Assembly (NCBI GenBank): GCA_000435475.1
Contig: FR896080.1
Span: forward strand, 63,499 to 74,077
Length of the DNA: 10,579 bases
Direction: 5' to 3'
DNA from: Cryptobacterium sp. CAG:338
Lineage (GTDB): Bacteria; Actinomycetota; Coriobacteriia; Coriobacteriales; Eggerthellaceae
In this document: positions 1 through 6,370 of the stretch, one piece after another
How the letters are laid out: every line of letters starts with the position of its first letter
How positions within the stretch are numbered: position 1 is the first letter of the stretch
Made by a program: the position numbers and the translations under genes
Notes under the pieces: generated by a model
Database searches by the model: none
What the model was told of the DNA's origin: nothing
The model's input: the letters and a program-made list of their open reading frames with translations, nothing else

Positions 1-18
1 CGTATCTGTTAGGCGTTT

Positions 19-49
19 GCAAGGCTCGTAGCTTGCCTTAGCTTTTTTT
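19..49 (+). terminator. Rho-independent terminator of an upstream gene
   Basis: GCAAG at 19-23 pairs with CTTGC at 32-36. With G24 bulged, CT/AG extends the stem to seven base pairs around a CGT loop. A run of seven T follows at 43-49. It probably ends a plus-strand gene lying to the left of the window; that gene is not visible here. An alternative fold pairs AAGGC (21-25) with GCCTT (35-39). Confidence 0.5.
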
Positions 50-142
50 GACGTGCTTTCGTAGTTTATCGCAACGAACTGGCAAAACAACATTTAATAA
101 TAAGGAAAAATAATTCTATTTTTCGAAACTTTTCAAGAAAAA

Positions 143-895
143 ACCTCCCTTGCTTCGGTGATGGCGATCCAGAATGAATTGGGCTATTGCATGCCAGTGG
201 CGGAGGTTTGTCGTTTGCGCGATCGCTATGCGCCGGAGGCATTGGTGCACACTGATACTGTTCAAGCGCTAGGAAAGATAGACTTACCCCTTCATGATTG
301 GGGTGTGGACCTTGCTTCGTTTTCGGCGCATAAAATTGGGGGACCTAAAGGTATCGGTGCGCTGTACGTGAAGCGTGGAACAAAGATGTTCACTACGGCA
401 TTCGGGGGAGGTCAGGAACGAGGGCTTCGTTCTGGAACTGAAGCAGTATTTCTTATTGCGGGATTCGCAGAAGCTATGAGACTGACGTATCGTTCTCGCG
501 AGGCAGACAACGAAGCGATGCGTGATATCTGGCACTATACCGTTAAACGACTACGTGAAGAGATCCCCTCAGTTATTATCAATTCTCGCGAAGATGGCTC
601 TCCTTATATCTGCAACATCAGCGTTCCTGGTATGAAAAACGACAAAGCTTTGAAATATCTCAGTGATCGAAAAATCTATATTTCTAAAGCGGCTGCTTGT
701 GAATCAAATCATAAGACAGTAGCGCCAGGAACATGGCGTCCCAAGCATCCGCTCTCTTTGCAGGCGGCAGGGATTCCTCTTTCGCTTGGTAGAAACACTC
801 TTCGTATCAGTTTTGGGTACGATACTGTGCGTGATGATGTGGAGCGATTGGTGTCTGTTTTGAGCGCTTTCTGCTCTGAGGTCGGTCTGAAATAA
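143..895 (+). pseudogene. Cysteine desulfurase (NifS/IscS family), N-terminal third missing
   Basis: The reading frame encodes the C-terminal two thirds of a PLP-dependent cysteine desulfurase, the enzyme that takes sulfur from cysteine for Fe-S clusters or tRNA thiolation. Homology starts at about base 143, reading TSLASVMAIQNELG, a typical mid-protein strand. From base 158, visible residues are the PLP-contacting Asp33 and Gln36 (HTDTVQALGK), the PLP lysine Lys59 (SAHKIGGPKG), the GGGQERGLRSGTE segment (residues 83-95), and the persulfide cysteine Cys181 (AACES). About 140 residues are absent, including the phosphate-binding Thr/Ser turn and the catalytic His. No frame of bases 1-142 encodes them. 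The frame is stopped at 101-103. The in-frame GTG158 and ATG161 lack a Shine-Dalgarno sequence; the upstream CCTCCC is its complement. A deletion or recombination remnant is therefore more likely than a working short enzyme, although the remaining 251 codons are undamaged, suggesting a recent event. Confidence 0.75.
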
Positions 896-918
896 CCTGA
901 AATAGCCATTTTGATTCA

Positions 919-1872
919 CTATTGCTTATAGGGGTAATACGTGTTGACGGTGGGATTTGCTTCGATGTGCATGCGCAGTTTTTCCAGGTAGCGCTTTGCT
1001 AAAGGAGAAAGTGAACGCTCGGCATGATAAACGTATCCTACGGTCATGGTCTCTTCCACTTCGAGAGGTATTGCTACAATGTCGCTTTGTCCCATTTCGC
1101 CGCTTCGAACACCAGTAGAGATGGTATAGCCATTATGATTGGTAAGAAGATTTGTAAGCGTGCCGCGATCTGAATAAGTGATGTTTTGTCGATGGGGTAA
1201 ATGACTTAGCGGCTCTTCCGAGAAAAAGAAGGAATTGTTGGTACCTTGCTCAAAGGAGTAGCGAGGAAATTCTTGCAGATCGTCCGGCGTAAGGCTTTGG
1301 TGCTGAGCTAAGGGATGATGCTTGCCTACGAAAACGTGCGGATGTGCTTGGAACAGCGGCGTGAACGTGAGGCCCGCATCGCTAAACGCTTTTGTTAGCA
1401 CCTTTGAATTAAAATCGCTTATGTAGAGGATACCCAGTTCGCTTCGGTAGTCCTTTACGTCTTCGATAATGTCTGCCGTTCGGGTTTCTCGCAAAGAAAA
1501 GTCATACTCTTCTTCGTGGCATTCTTCCGCTAAATCTACGAAAGCCTGCACGCAGAAAGCATAGTGCTGCGATGAGACGGAAAGTCTTCCGCTGTTTGAA
1601 GAGTGGGTGTTGGTGTAGCGGGCTTCAAAAAGGTCAAATTGCTCAAGAATCTGACGTGCGTAGCCAATAAATTCGGTACCTTCGTTTGTGAGGGTAATAC
1701 CGCGGTTGGTGCGGTTAAAGATAGAAATACCGAGCTCCTGTTCGGTATCTTTAATGGTTGCCGAAAGGGTTGGCTGGGAAACATAGAGCTGTTGACTTGC
1801 TGCATTAATAGATCCACATTCGGCAACTTCAATGATGTAGCGAAGTTGTTGGAGAGAAATATTAGTGTGCAT
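919..1872 (-). CDS. LysR-type transcriptional regulator
   Basis: This 317-residue protein has usual LysR length. The N-terminal winged helix-turn-helix spans about residues 6-65: LQQLRYIIEVAECGSINAAS leads into LYVSQPTLSATIKDTEQELG, then FNRTNRGITLTNEG. A linker helix follows to about residue 90. The remainder is the periplasmic-binding-like effector domain of two alpha/beta subdomains. The ATG at 1870-1872 is preceded on the minus strand by AAGGG about ten bases upstream, an acceptable ribosome-binding site. The gene converges on the truncated cysteine desulfurase with a 23-bp gap and no terminator that I can see. Its upstream region is the 400-bp intergenic stretch before the tRNA. LysR proteins often control a divergent neighbour, but here that is a tRNA and then the ABC operon, almost 900 bp away. 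The target and inducer cannot be told from the sequence; the closest family resemblance is generic LysR. Confidence 0.93.
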   Translation of the reverse strand: MHTNISLQQLRYIIEVAECGSINAASQQLYVSQPTLSATIKDTEQELGISIFNRTNRGITLTNEGTEFIGYARQILEQFDLFEARYTNTHSSNSGRLSVSSQHYAFCVQAFVDLAEECHEEEYDFSLRETRTADIIEDVKDYRSELGILYISDFNSKVLTKAFSDAGLTFTPLFQAHPHVFVGKHHPLAQHQSLTPDDLQEFPRYSFEQGTNNSFFFSEEPLSHLPHRQNITYSDRGTLTNLLTNHNGYTISTGVRSGEMGQSDIVAIPLEVEETMTVGYVYHAERSLSPLAKRYLEKLRMHIEANPTVNTYYPYKQ

Positions 1873-1884
1873 AGTTTTGTGCCC

Positions 1885-2111
1885 TTATCTATTGTCTTTT
1901 TTCGGATTGAAGTTTTTTACGATAACTCGTGAAAGTTTTAAAGGAACTCGATTAGTAAAGCTTAATCTGTCAAAACTTTACATTAATCTGTCCGCGTAGT
2001 TCAGCTTGTTAGCAAAGTTACGTTTGTCTGCAGAGCTTAGCTCGTTTCCAAAACTCAGTTCGTCCGTAAACCCAATCAGCCCGATTTGTTTTTGTCAATT
2101 GCCAAGTTCAT
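1885..2111 (-). pseudogene. Eroded small ORF containing hexapeptide repeats (hypothetical)
   Basis: On the minus strand an ATG at 2109-2111 opens MNLAIDKNKSG and stops. A single one-base shift within the A-rich AAAAACAAA stretch would join it to a second frame reading IGFTDELSFGNELSS and onward through hexapeptide-like units. That frame is stopped by TAA at 1978-1980, then stays open to a stop at 1885-1887. No Shine-Dalgarno sequence precedes the ATG. The frame is thus at best a decayed gene. The main reason to list it is that differences between repeat units look protein-constrained: CTG/CTA/TTA for Leu, GAA/GAG for Glu and AGT/AGC for Ser. I recognise no family. The alternative is a non-coding 18-bp minisatellite in the LysR upstream region. 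Confidence 0.3.
1921..2070 (-). repeat. Degenerate 18-bp tandem repeat array, about eight units
   Basis: Minus-strand units: 2053-2070 (FTDELS), 2035-2052 (FGNELS), 2017-2034 (SADKRN), 1999-2016 (FANKLN), 1981-1998 (YADRLM), 1960-1977 (SFDRLS), 1942-1959 (FTNRVP), 1921-1938 (KLSRVI, weak). Two TTA triplets at 1978-1980 and 1939-1941 interrupt the period by exactly three bases each. The conserved core on the minus strand is RAC-RAR-YTR; the most obvious nucleotide match is TTAATCTGTC at 1962-1971 and 1983-1992. Sequence identity between units is modest, so the array is old. Confidence 0.55.
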
Positions 2112-2219
2112 TTTAGCGTGTTTTACCTTATCGCATATCTGCTTGAAATATAAGAACAACGATATGTCTTTAGGAGAGATTATGGATACGTAAAGGGATG
2201 ATTAAGGATATTTTCCCTA

Positions 2220-2247
2220 TTGACGATACTGTTTCTTCTGGTAAAGT
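2220..2247 (+). promoter_or_regulatory. Putative promoter of tRNA-Val
   Basis: TTGACG at 2220-2225 (-35, five of six matches) is separated by 16 bp from TAAAGT at 2242-2247 (-10, four of six). The expected start near 2254 lies about 20 bp before the mature tRNA 5' end. The assignment rests on matches to the sigma-70 consensus and position only. Confidence 0.5.
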
Positions 2248-2273
2248 ATTTTTTCGCTGATGTTTTATAGTTC

Positions 2274-2348
2274 GGGCGATTAGCTCAGGGGGAGAGCGCC
2301 ACCTTGACACGGTGGAGGTCAGTGGTTCGAAACCACTATCGCCCACCA
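2274..2348 (+). tRNA. tRNA-Val (anticodon GAC), CCA encoded
   Basis: A complete cloverleaf is visible. The acceptor stem is GGGCGAT (2274-2280) with ATCGCCC (2338-2344). The D arm is GCTC/GAGC. The anticodon stem CCACC/GGTGG encloses TTGACAC, giving anticodon GAC, which reads GUC valine codons. The variable loop is AGGTC. The T arm AGTGG-TTCGAAA-CCACT is canonical. Discriminator A2345 is followed by a genomically encoded CCA (2346-2348). All stems are fully paired, so the gene should be functional. It is a single-tRNA unit with its own promoter upstream and a strong terminator 13 bp downstream. Confidence 0.97.
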
Positions 2349-2360
2349 TTGAATCACCTG

Positions 2361-2390
2361 GTCAGAAGCTTGTTTGCTTCTGGCTTTTTT
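2361..2390 (+). terminator. Rho-independent terminator after tRNA-Val
   Basis: CAGAAGC (2363-2369) pairs perfectly with GCTTCTG (2376-2382) around a six-base loop. The stem extends by one T-G and one G-C pair (2361-2362 with 2383-2384). Six T residues follow directly at 2385-2390. Confidence 0.9.
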
Positions 2391-2416
2391 GTTATAAGAG
2401 GAAAATGCGTCCAAAA

Positions 2417-2438
2417 ATTCCGAAATAATTCCGAAATG
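2417..2438. repeat. Tandem 11-bp duplication
   Basis: ATTCCGAAATA (2417-2427) is followed at once by ATTCCGAAATG (2428-2438), then ATT. It lies in the non-coding stretch 2391-2588 between the tRNA terminator and the ABC-operon promoter. No gene is supported in that stretch. Confidence 0.5.
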
Positions 2439-2453
2439 ATTCTCTGTAAACCG

Positions 2454-2535
2454 GGTTATAGGCAGAAAAACATGTCGGAGTCATTAGAACCAGCCGATCT
2501 TTAGAGTTATTCATGCGAAATTCTGGTCTATAACC
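2454..2535. repeat. Long imperfect inverted repeat, possible structured RNA
   Basis: GGTTATAG (2454-2461) is the exact reverse complement of CTATAACC (2528-2535). Further complementary blocks nest inside in the right order: CAGAA (2463-2467) with TTCTG (2521-2525), CATG (2471-2474) with CATG (2512-2515), and TCGG (2475-2478) with CCGA (2494-2497). Small internal loops separate them. The element is after the tRNA terminator and before the promoter of the ABC operon, so it is not obviously part of either transcript. It matches no riboswitch that I know. Confidence 0.35.
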
Positions 2536-2588
2536 TGAAGCCTTCAAAGCCAGTTACCGAATGATCAAAACTAGAGTAACACTTTCTC

Positions 2589-2616
2589 TTGATTCATAAC
2601 ACTCTTATGGTAGGAT
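2589..2616 (+). promoter_or_regulatory. Putative promoter of the nickel/peptide ABC operon
   Basis: TTGATT at 2589-2594 (-35) and TAGGAT at 2611-2616 (-10) are 16 bp apart. Transcription would start near 2622-2624, inside the palindrome at 2622-2648, leaving a leader of about 140 nt before the receptor gene at 2764. The call is by consensus match only. Confidence 0.4.
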
Positions 2617-2621
2617 TTGCT

Positions 2622-2648
2622 GTGTTACGAAAAATGTTCTCGTAACAA
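2622..2648. promoter_or_regulatory. Palindromic operator resembling a NikR box
   Basis: GTGTTAC (2622-2628), a 13-base spacer, then GTAACAA (2642-2648). Read as a perfect palindrome it is TGTTACGA-N9-TCGTAACA. From memory of comparative genomics of nickel regulons, the NikR motif in Desulfovibrio-like and some other genomes is GTGTTAC-N13/14-GTAACAC; this site differs at one terminal base. It overlaps the expected transcription start of the ABC operon, where a bound repressor would block initiation. An isolated perfect half-site GTAACAC (2576-2582) and a near half-site ATAACAC (2596-2602) lie just upstream. No nikR gene is in the window. Confidence 0.6.
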
Positions 2649-2763
2649 GCGCACTTTACGACCTCATTCAACCTTGTAGAGTTGTTATTGTCTGTTTGCT
2701 ACATGTGAGCAAATTTAGGTGAGATATCAGATTAGGGTTGGATACCTTGCTTAGGGAGAAAAC

Positions 2764-4398
2764 ATGGCAATTACCAGAAGGAATTTTGTGAAACTTGCTG
2801 GCGTGGGTATTGCATCTCTTTCGTTGGGCAGTTTACTTTCTGCTTGTTCGAGTACTCGAACACTTACTGAAGGTGTTTCGGTGACGGGCAACGCTAACGA
2901 AGTGGTGGTTTCCATGACGGTGAATTCTGAACCTGCTGCAGGTTTTGATCCTTTGTTTTCGTGGGGATGTGGCGAGCACGTTCATGAACCTCTTATTCAG
3001 TCAACGCTTATTACAACTGATGCTGATCTTAATTTTGTTAACGACCTTGCTACCTCGTATGAGTGCAGTTCTGATGGTTTAACGTGGACTTTCCATATTC
3101 GTGATGATGCTCACTTCACCGATGGGGAGCAACTTACCGCACATGATGTGGCTTTTACTATTAATGGAATTAATGCCGCAGAAGCAGCAGAAGCTGATCT
3201 CTCTATGGTTGAAGAGGCGGTAGCGGTAGATGATTTCACGGTAGAGCTTCACATGACTAAGCCCTTTAATGCGTTGCTCTACACATTAGCGGTAGTTGGT
3301 ATCGTGCCTGAGCATGCGTACGATTCAGCAACGTATGGTGCTAACCCCATTGGTTCTGGTCGCTATAAGTTGGAGCAATGGGATAAAGGCCAGCAAGTTA
3401 TTTTAACGGCAAATCCTGATTATTATGGCGAAGCACCCACTATGCAGCGGGTTGTTGTGGTGTTCATGGAAGAGGATGCTTCTCTTGCTGCCGCGAATTC
3501 AGGTGAGGTAGATATCGCCTATACCGCAGCTACCATGGCAGATTCAACGCCCGATCAGTATGAATTATTTAGTTGTAAGTCAGTTGATAGTCGTGGTATT
3601 TCATTTCCAAGTGTGCCAGCAGGAGGCACCAAAAAAGATGGAGTAAACGACTATGCGCTTGGCAATGATGTCACACAGGATCTCTCTTTGCGACGCGCTA
3701 TGAATTATGCGGTTAACCGAGAAACCATGATCGACAACGTCCTTTCGGGTCATGGAACTGCTGCTTATAGTGTTTCAGATGGAACGCCTTGGGCGTCTGA
3801 CGATATGAAAGTGGAAACCAATGCTGATTATGCTCGTGCGATTTTGGAGCAGGGAGGCTGGACGGCAGGGGAAGACGGCGTACTGGTTAAAGATGGAGTT
3901 CGCGCAAGTTTCGACTTGTATTACAGCTCTAACGATTCAGTCCGTCAGGCTCTTGCTGCGGAATTCAGCAATCAGATGGCTGCCTTTGGTATCGAAATAG
4001 CTATTCATGGCGCTGGTTGGGACGACTTATATCCTCGTGAATTTTCCGATCCTATTCTGTGGGGCTGGGGTTCTAATAGTCCCACCGAAATGTATAACCT
4101 TTTGTATTCAACTGGAGTGGGAAATTATGCATCATATGAAAGCGCAACAGTTGATGCGCATATGGATGCGGCACTTGCTAAAACCACGGTAGAAGAATCT
4201 TACGAGGATTGGAAACTTGCTCAATGGGACGGAAACGAAGGAGTTGCGCCACAGGGAGCGGCAACGTGGGTTTGGCTTGCAAACGTTGATCACCTCTACT
4301 TCAAACGCACTGGGTTGAATGTGGCGGATCAAAAACCTCATCCTCATGGGCATGGGTGGTCGTTGGTAAACAACGTGGACAAGTGGAGTTGGGAATAA
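2764..4398 (+). CDS. Tat-exported lipoprotein, solute-binding protein of a nickel/peptide ABC importer (family 5)
   Basis: This 544-residue receptor captures the substrate outside the membrane and delivers it to the permeases encoded next. The N-terminus has a twin-arginine motif (TRRNFVK, residues 4-10), a hydrophobic stretch and the lipobox LSAC with Cys28 as lipidation site. It is therefore predicted to leave the cell folded, through Tat, and be anchored by lipid. The body is the family-5 (OppA/DppA/NikA) fold: QSTL and DLATSYE near the N-lobe, then DGLTWTFHIRDDAHFTDGE, ANPIGSGRYKLEQWDKGQ, and LRRAMNYAVNRETMID. It ends in KPHPHGHGW (residues 524-532), a His-rich tail, and has GCGEHVHEP near residue 70; both could bind metal. 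AGGGAGA seven bases or so before ATG2764 is a strong ribosome-binding site and fixes the start. It is the first gene of a five-gene operon behind the NikR-like palindrome. Nickel is favoured from context; oligopeptide or another chelated metal cannot be excluded. Confidence 0.9.
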   Translation: MAITRRNFVKLAGVGIASLSLGSLLSACSSTRTLTEGVSVTGNANEVVVSMTVNSEPAAGFDPLFSWGCGEHVHEPLIQSTLITTDADLNFVNDLATSYECSSDGLTWTFHIRDDAHFTDGEQLTAHDVAFTINGINAAEAAEADLSMVEEAVAVDDFTVELHMTKPFNALLYTLAVVGIVPEHAYDSATYGANPIGSGRYKLEQWDKGQQVILTANPDYYGEAPTMQRVVVVFMEEDASLAAANSGEVDIAYTAATMADSTPDQYELFSCKSVDSRGISFPSVPAGGTKKDGVNDYALGNDVTQDLSLRRAMNYAVNRETMIDNVLSGHGTAAYSVSDGTPWASDDMKVETNADYARAILEQGGWTAGEDGVLVKDGVRASFDLYYSSNDSVRQALAAEFSNQMAAFGIEIAIHGAGWDDLYPREFSDPILWGWGSNSPTEMYNLLYSTGVGNYASYESATVDAHMDAALAKTTVEESYEDWKLAQWDGNEGVAPQGAATWVWLANVDHLYFKRTGLNVADQKPHPHGHGWSLVNNVDKWSWE

Positions 4399-4411
4399 AC
4401 ATCCAAGATAA

Positions 4412-5395
4412 ATGGCTCAGCTAATTGGACGAAACATAGTCAAATTTATTTTGCTGATGATTGCTATCAGCATTGTTACTTTTGTTCTCGTGGGTATTTC
4501 TCCCATTGATCCGGTTCAGGCAAACGTGGGGCAAACGGCCTATGCCAGTATGAGTGATGAACAGCGTGCTCAGCTTGCTAGTTATTGGGGTGCCAACACT
4601 CCGTTATGGGAGCGTTATCTTAACTGGTTGGGTGCCCTTTTGCGGGGTGATATGGGAACTTCGCTTCGTTTTAATGCTCCTGTGACCGAGGTATTAGCGA
4701 ATAGGTCGCTTAATACGTTGGCTCTCATGGCTGTCGCGTGGATTCTAAGCGGAATCATTGGTTTACTTATGGGCATTGTTGCTGGTATCAAGCAAGGTAC
4801 CCTTATTGATCGCATCATCAAAGGTTATTGTTTTGTATTAGCTTCGACTCCCACCTTTTGGTTGGGATTAATCGTCTTGATGATATTTGCCGTTTGGCTA
4901 GGCTGGTTTCCTATAGGGTTTTCTGCGCCTATTGGTAAAAGCGCTGCAGATATAACTATTTTTGACTCTATACATCATATGATTTTGCCGGCGCTTACTT
5001 TGTCGGTTGTGGGAGTGGCTAATGTTGCGCTCCATACGCGCGAAAAAACAATCGACATTATGGAAAGTGACTACATTCGGTTCGCACAGGCTCGGGGACT
5101 TACTCGTCTGCAAGCAGCACGTAAACATGGTTTACGCAATTTGGCCTTGCCTGCTATTTCGCTTCAATTTGCTTCGATTTCGGAAATATTTGGCGGATCA
5201 GTTTTAGTGGAGCAGGTTTTTTCCTATCCGGGTCTCGGTCAAGCTGCAGTGACTGCCGGTATCGGAAGCGATGTGGCATTGTTGGTGGGAATCACCTTGG
5301 TTTCCGCTGCAATTGTTTTCGGCGGCAATATGATTGCAAATATTTTATATCGCATTATTGACCCTCGCATTAAACGAGGGGGTGATGCGCTATGA
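4412..5395 (+). CDS. ABC transporter permease, NikB/DppB type
   Basis: The protein is 327 residues, usual for this permease class. One N-terminal membrane helix (about 10-30) is followed by an external region (about 31-100) containing WGANTPLWERYLNWLGALLRGDMG-like features typical of DppB/NikB, then the five-helix permease core. The EAA loop that contacts the ATPases is at about 219-246 (DYIRFAQARGLTRLQAARKH). FSYPGLGQA (270-278) and the terminal DPRI (318-321) are family hallmarks. The gene starts 13 bp after the receptor stop. The Shine-Dalgarno sequence is poor, so translation may depend on the preceding gene. Its stop overlaps the start of the next permease by four bases (ATGA), indicating coupled translation and a heterodimeric membrane channel. 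Confidence 0.93.
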   Translation: MAQLIGRNIVKFILLMIAISIVTFVLVGISPIDPVQANVGQTAYASMSDEQRAQLASYWGANTPLWERYLNWLGALLRGDMGTSLRFNAPVTEVLANRSLNTLALMAVAWILSGIIGLLMGIVAGIKQGTLIDRIIKGYCFVLASTPTFWLGLIVLMIFAVWLGWFPIGFSAPIGKSAADITIFDSIHHMILPALTLSVVGVANVALHTREKTIDIMESDYIRFAQARGLTRLQAARKHGLRNLALPAISLQFASISEIFGGSVLVEQVFSYPGLGQAAVTAGIGSDVALLVGITLVSAAIVFGGNMIANILYRIIDPRIKRGGDAL

Positions 5396-6369
5396 ATAAA
5401 CGTCTAGGTAAAGGCGCTGATCCTTCTGTATCTGAAGACGCAACGAAAGGTGGATCTTTTGAAGGGATTGCTACGGCTTCTTCGATGCTCTCTAAAGTGT
5501 CTTCTTGTTTGAATGATTCTGTAACCATATTTCATTCACCACGATTAAGACGGGTAAACAACCGAAAGCGTACCCGCATTGTTTGTATTGCATCATTTGT
5601 GATTCTTGTGAGCGTTGCGGTGTTGGGCGCTTTGGTGTCACCCCTTGCCGCTGCAAGCGATCTTTCTATAGCGCGAGAGGCACCTAGTCTTTTGCATCCT
5701 TTTGGTACTGATAATCTAGGGCGCGATATGCTGTTGCGCACTTTGGCAGGTCTTTCTACCAGTATTGGAATTGGTTTACTTGCAGCTTTGGTTTCGTCGT
5801 TTATTGCGTTAGTGCTTGGTACTCTTGCTGCACTTGGCGGTAAAAAGATCGATGCTTGTATTACCTGGTTGATCGATCTTATGTTGGGCATTCCGCACAT
5901 TGTACTTCTCTTGCTTATTTCCTATGCACTTGGTAAGGGATTTTGGGGTGTGGCAATTGGGGTAGCGTTAACCCATTGGCCAAGTTTGTGTCGTGTCATT
6001 CGTGCTGAAGTGCTGCAGGTAAAGCAGAGCTCCTATGTCGAAGTTTCCAAAGCATTGGGAAGAGGACCTGTGTATATCGCTCTTCATCATGTGCTTCCTG
6101 CCGTGTTGCCTCAGTATTTAGTGGGACTTATCTTGCTGTTCCCTCACGCCATTTTGCACGAGGCAGCTCTTACCTTTTTGGGATTTGGTCTACCTCCTGA
6201 AATGCCTGCAATCGGTATTATCTTAAGTGAGTCGATGAATTATCTTTCCATTGGCATGTGGTGGCTTGCTTTATTTCCTGGATTGGCATTGCTTGCAGTT
6301 GTATTGCTGTTCGATCAGGCAGGACAAAGTCTTCGTCGACTACTTGATCCTGCTCGTGCACAAGAATAG
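5392..6369 (+). CDS. ABC transporter permease, NikC/DppC type
   Basis: This 325-residue protein is the second half of the membrane channel. Residues 1-60 form a polar, Ser-rich cytoplasmic extension longer than in typical NikC/DppC proteins, ending in a basic patch (RLRRVNNRKRTR). The first membrane helix is about 63-85. HPFGTDNLGRD (102-112) is the conserved external motif of this permease family. The EAA loop lies at about 214-236 (SYVEVSKALGRGPVYIALHH). HAILHEAALTFLGFGLPPE (252-270) puts two histidines in a membrane segment, which would be compatible with metal passage but is also found in the wider family. The start ATG overlaps the stop of the first permease (ATGA). The stop is one base before the earliest reasonable start of the ATPase gene. 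Confidence 0.93.
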   Translation: MNKRLGKGADPSVSEDATKGGSFEGIATASSMLSKVSSCLNDSVTIFHSPRLRRVNNRKRTRIVCIASFVILVSVAVLGALVSPLAAASDLSIAREAPSLLHPFGTDNLGRDMLLRTLAGLSTSIGIGLLAALVSSFIALVLGTLAALGGKKIDACITWLIDLMLGIPHIVLLLLISYALGKGFWGVAIGVALTHWPSLCRVIRAEVLQVKQSSYVEVSKALGRGPVYIALHHVLPAVLPQYLVGLILLFPHAILHEAALTFLGFGLPPEMPAIGIILSESMNYLSIGMWWLALFPGLALLAVVLLFDQAGQSLRRLLDPARAQE

Positions 6370-6370
6370 G

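Noticed and set aside
1603..1932. Plus-strand 109-codon frame antisense to the LysR gene
   Set aside because: It mirrors the well-supported LysR coding sequence and has no ribosome-binding site or recognisable domain.
1921..2070. CRISPR array
   Set aside because: The units are adjacent 18-bp degenerate repeats without spacers, and there are no cas genes.
2182..2260. Mini-ORFs before tRNA-Val: MDT (2182-2193, with a good AGGAG) and a 20-codon frame at 2198-2260
   Set aside because: The first is only three codons; the second has its ribosome-binding sequence directly against the ATG and overlaps the tRNA promoter. Probably chance.
2274..2400. tRNA-Val 3' end as attachment site of an integrated element
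   Set aside because: No integrase gene and no second copy of the tRNA 3' end are present in the window.
2304..2504. Plus-strand 66-codon frame
   Set aside because: It starts inside tRNA-Val, crosses the terminator and has no family resemblance.
6251..6370. Upstream extension of the His-rich ATPase
   Set aside because: The first 40 codons lie within the permease gene in another frame and lack family resemblance.
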